16,142 bases of DNA from an uncultured Desulfomonile sp. GTDB lineage: Bacteria; Desulfobacterota; Desulfomonilia; Desulfomonilales; Desulfomonilaceae. Both the position numbers and the translations under genes were made by a program. The DNA lies in the NCBI GenBank assembly GCA_937915285.1, contig CALDNG010000244.1:1-16142 (forward strand), written 5' to 3'. The notes beneath the pieces are model-generated. The model ran no database searches and was not told where the DNA came from. It saw nothing but the letters and a program-made list of their open reading frames with translations. Of the stretch, positions 13,903 to 16,142 are shown piece by piece. Numbering within the stretch: the first letter of the stretch is position 1; every line of letters begins with the position of its first letter.

Positions 13903-15483
13903 TCAATAGTCCTTGTAGAATAGAGATCTGGGGCCTAGTCTGCGAGGTTTCTCAGGATCAAACCCTGAGCATCTGTAAATGAATATTTCGCGCACGGATT
14001 CTCCGTGATACATCACCTTGAATTCCGGCAAGGGTTCTACCGAACGAAAATTTTCATAAATTGTAGTGAATGCATCAGAAGAGGGCACAAGTTTTCTTGG
14101 TGAAACGAATATAATGTCTCGACCTTTGAGGTCATCAAAAGACGGATTCCAGACATCGAACTGAGTTGGACGGCCCCATGGGGCCAGGTACCTAACTCTG
14201 GGTTGTCCGGGTATGTTAAATTCAAGCAGGGCGCATAGTTGATAACTGTCGGCTGCTATTACCTCATGTTCCCTTGCCAGGTTGCCGACATGTGCGCCCA
14301 AGGCGTTCCATCCCCTTGTCTCCCATATTATCCGGTCTTCCTTTGCAAATGATCTCTCAAGAGATGCCGGCAACAACCCTACCCATGCGTGAGCCGCAAC
14401 CAGGCAAAATATGGACACCGACGAAACGACCGTCCACCGCACGAATCTGGGCCCCCAGGGCTTCCCGAACCAGTTCAGGGCCCTAGTCCCATCGCTGTAG
14501 AAACTCCAGACCGCAAGAACACATGGACCAACATAACCGGGTATGCTCCAGTTCGCCTCCACATGACCGCGAAAGGATTGAACAGAAAAAATCAGGAGCG
14601 GCAACCCGAAAGAAAGACAGAGCGCCTGACCTCCATCGGGTTTGCGGATGTTGTGATAAAGAGAACAGGCCATCGCTGCCACTACACATACATACATCAG
14701 AGGTGAAACAAGGAGAAACTGTGAGAGGTTGAACCCAAAACCATCGGCAATTTTTCTGGAAAGCCCCGTGTATCCCGTCCCTATGAAAAGTATGTGGTTT
14801 AATGAGGCCCAATCGTGAACCCAGTTCCAGTAAATTATCGGAAGGGTAAAAAGCAGAGCTAGTCCTGCGCTTAACCAGGGAGTTCGCGTCAATAAAAGGG
14901 ATCTGGTTTCCTTGCGCCAAATCATGAATACAAAGACGCAGGCAAGAGTCAAAATGCCGGTATATTTGCTTAGAATTGAAAAACCTATGGCCACGCCCGA
15001 CAGGTACAGGTATTTGTTCTCTCTGTGACGAAGATACATGGTCAAAAACCACATCGTCAGAATAGTAAAGAAAACCAGAATATTGTCATGAATGGCCGCC
15101 GATGCCCCGAGTAGGGATACCGGAGTGATGTTGAAAACGAGCGTCGTGATCAAAGCCAAACGCACTGACCCGAATATATTCAGACTGCAAAAATAAATCA
15201 GCCCGGAACTCAGGACAGACAATACCAGGAACGGGAAACGGACCGAAAACGGTGTTGACTGGCCAAACAACTCCGTGGACAACCTGATCAGGTAAGCGAC
15301 CATTCCCGAATTGTCGAAATAGGACCAGTCCAGTCGCCTGGACCATGCCCAGTAGCTGCACTCGTCCGGGATGAGGTTCACATAAGCGCTCAAAATGAAA
15401 CAAAAGGCGAAAACTATGGCCAGCCCCGCCAGTATTGGAATGTTACCCTGCGCTATTACCTGATCTTGGCTTGTGCGTGTCAT
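13903..15483 (-). CDS. GT39-family (ArnT/PMT_2-like) membrane glycosyltransferase
   Basis: This 526-residue polytopic protein has about ten to twelve hydrophobic helices in the first 380 residues and a soluble C-terminal domain. The first outer loop carries IPDECSYWAWSRRLDWSYFDNSGMVAYLIR (key residues Asp40-Glu41, with W-S-R and D-W-x-Y-F-D). This is the signature of GT39 enzymes such as ArnT, which take a sugar from a polyprenyl-phosphate donor and attach it to lipid or protein on the outer face of the membrane. ASAAIHDNILVFF (127-139) matches the second conserved loop. The C-terminal domain (about 385-526) resembles the soluble part of these enzymes, with ADSYQL. The acceptor and sugar cannot be told. 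No polyprenyl-phosphate glycosyltransferase lies beside it. The ribosome binding site is weak. It appears to be a single-gene unit, although the cation diffusion facilitator gene upstream has the same orientation with a 91-nt gap. Confidence 0.88.
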   Translation of the reverse strand: MTRTSQDQVIAQGNIPILAGLAIVFAFCFILSAYVNLIPDECSYWAWSRRLDWSYFDNSGMVAYLIRLSTELFGQSTPFSVRFPFLVLSVLSSGLIYFCSLNIFGSVRLALITTLVFNITPVSLLGASAAIHDNILVFFTILTMWFLTMYLRHRENKYLYLSGVAIGFSILSKYTGILTLACVFVFMIWRKETRSLLLTRTPWLSAGLALLFTLPIIYWNWVHDWASLNHILFIGTGYTGLSRKIADGFGFNLSQFLLVSPLMYVCVVAAMACSLYHNIRKPDGGQALCLSFGLPLLIFSVQSFRGHVEANWSIPGYVGPCVLAVWSFYSDGTRALNWFGKPWGPRFVRWTVVSSVSIFCLVAAHAWVGLLPASLERSFAKEDRIIWETRGWNALGAHVGNLAREHEVIAADSYQLCALLEFNIPGQPRVRYLAPWGRPTQFDVWNPSFDDLKGRDIIFVSPRKLVPSSDAFTTIYENFRSVEPLPEFKVMYHGESVREIFIYRCSGFDPEKPRRLGPRSLFYKDY

Positions 15484-15574
15484 GATTTAAGGGGTTATCT
15501 CTTTTCGGGGGCAATATGCGGGGCCCTGCAAATGTGTCGTCTGATCATTTTATCCAACCAGAAATTCCGAATTG

Positions 15575-16142
15575 TCACATTGATGAGCATGCCGTGCCAG
15601 GTCTGCATTTTTTATGAATGGTCTCCCGCCGCAAATCGTGAGTTGACTCTATCTGAATTGTGGTGTGAATTACTTTCAGCCTGTTGCGCAAGACCGAATT
15701 AATGCTGTCAAGGACCTCTCCTGGGTTCAGGCTGTCATCTGATAGCACCACATGCGCTGAGAGGTGGACCTCCGTTCCGGCTATGCGCCACACATGCAAA
15801 TCGTATACGCAGCATACACCTGGGACTGCAACCAATTCTGATTCTATTTTTGCGACATCATAGCCCTCAGGAACTCCCTCCATCAAAATGTGGAACGATT
15901 CCGTTATGAGACCCCATGAGGAATATATGATCAGGATGCCTATAAACACGCTGATCAGCGGGTCTACCCAGTATTGGCCGGTCAGTATTATTATCAGTCC
16001 GGCTGCCACCGCTCCAAGAGATCCAAGCGCATCCGAGATCACATGCAGAAAGGCTCCCCGGATGTTGATGCTATCTTTTGCGCTCCCGAAAAGCAGCCCT
16101 GCCATGACTAGATTGATTATCAACCCAAAGAGCGCCACCAGA
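15575..16142 (-). CDS. Cation diffusion facilitator (CzcD/ZnT type), N-terminal part outside the window
   Basis: About 189 C-terminal residues are visible. The reading frame runs off the right edge without a reliable start, so the first three or so membrane helices are missing. The visible part has an SINIRGAFLHVISDALGS stretch with the HxxxD metal-binding pair of helix 5, then helices GAVAAGLIIILTG and WVDPLISVFIGILII. ESFHILMEGVPEG follows. The cytoplasmic domain has VPGVCCVYDLHVWRIAGTEVHLSAHVV, like CzcD. Members exchange Zn2+, Co2+ or Cd2+ for protons across the inner membrane. The short tail after IESTH has three further residues of Cys/His/Lys type that could touch metal, which is uncertain. 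Metal specificity cannot be set without the missing helix 2. Confidence 0.9.
   Translation of the reverse strand, partial: LVALFGLIINLVMAGLLFGSAKDSINIRGAFLHVISDALGSLGAVAAGLIIILTGQYWVDPLISVFIGILIIYSSWGLITESFHILMEGVPEGYDVAKIESELVAVPGVCCVYDLHVWRIAGTEVHLSAHVVLSDDSLNPGEVLDSINSVLRNRLKVIHTTIQIESTHDLRRETIHKKCRPGTACSSM

Noticed and set aside
14483..15052. 189-codon open frame on the - strand inside the GT39 gene
   Set aside because: Lies wholly within a well-supported membrane-protein gene in another frame; composition is that of a shadow frame.
1..16142. CRISPR arrays, insertion sequences, tRNA or rRNA genes
   Set aside because: No regularly spaced repeats, transposase motifs, terminal repeats or RNA gene signatures were seen.

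Overview
The window reads as a chromosomal segment of an anaerobic, probably sulfate-reducing or syntrophic, member of the Desulfobacterota (former Deltaproteobacteria). This rests on an Rnf cluster in the order (G)-E-A-B, a compact beta-oxidation operon, a DUF6125-like protein and roughly balanced base composition. No species can be named. No mobile element, CRISPR array, rRNA or tRNA was recognised.

Left block (1-3530, + strand): the end of an Rnf-type ion-translocating ferredoxin:NAD oxidoreductase operon, with the rnfG tail, rnfE, rnfA and rnfB, followed by a PhoU-like helical protein and a strong hairpin terminator. This Rnf is unusual in three ways. RnfA carries a signal peptide and an Ig-like domain at its N-terminus. 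RnfE lacks one of the two cysteines expected to hold the intramembrane Fe-S centre. The C-terminal ferredoxin-like part of RnfB has lost cluster cysteines. The PhoU-like gene has its ribosome binding site in the loop of a perfect 7-bp hairpin.

Middle block (3548-8823, - strand): a three-gene fatty-acid beta-oxidation operon, transcribed acyl-CoA dehydrogenase, then thiolase, then the fused enoyl-CoA hydratase/3-hydroxyacyl-CoA dehydrogenase. Together these cover a full turn of the cycle. It converges on the rnf block at the shared terminator. NADH from the dehydrogenase step could plausibly feed Rnf, which is inference from proximity. An AT-rich 342-nt region with inverted repeats separates this operon from a divergent cytoplasmic TPR protein (9166-10014, + strand).

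Right block (10212-16142): a - strand operon of a HisD-like dehydrogenase, MoaC and a DUF6125-like protein. The HisD-like enzyme has a rewired zinc and substrate site, so true histidinol dehydrogenase activity is doubtful. Divergent from it is a CxxCxxCC (YkgJ-type) cysteine-rich protein (+ strand). Then on the - strand come an ArnT/PMT-like GT39 membrane glycosyltransferase and the C-terminal part of a CzcD-type cation diffusion facilitator that runs off the right edge.
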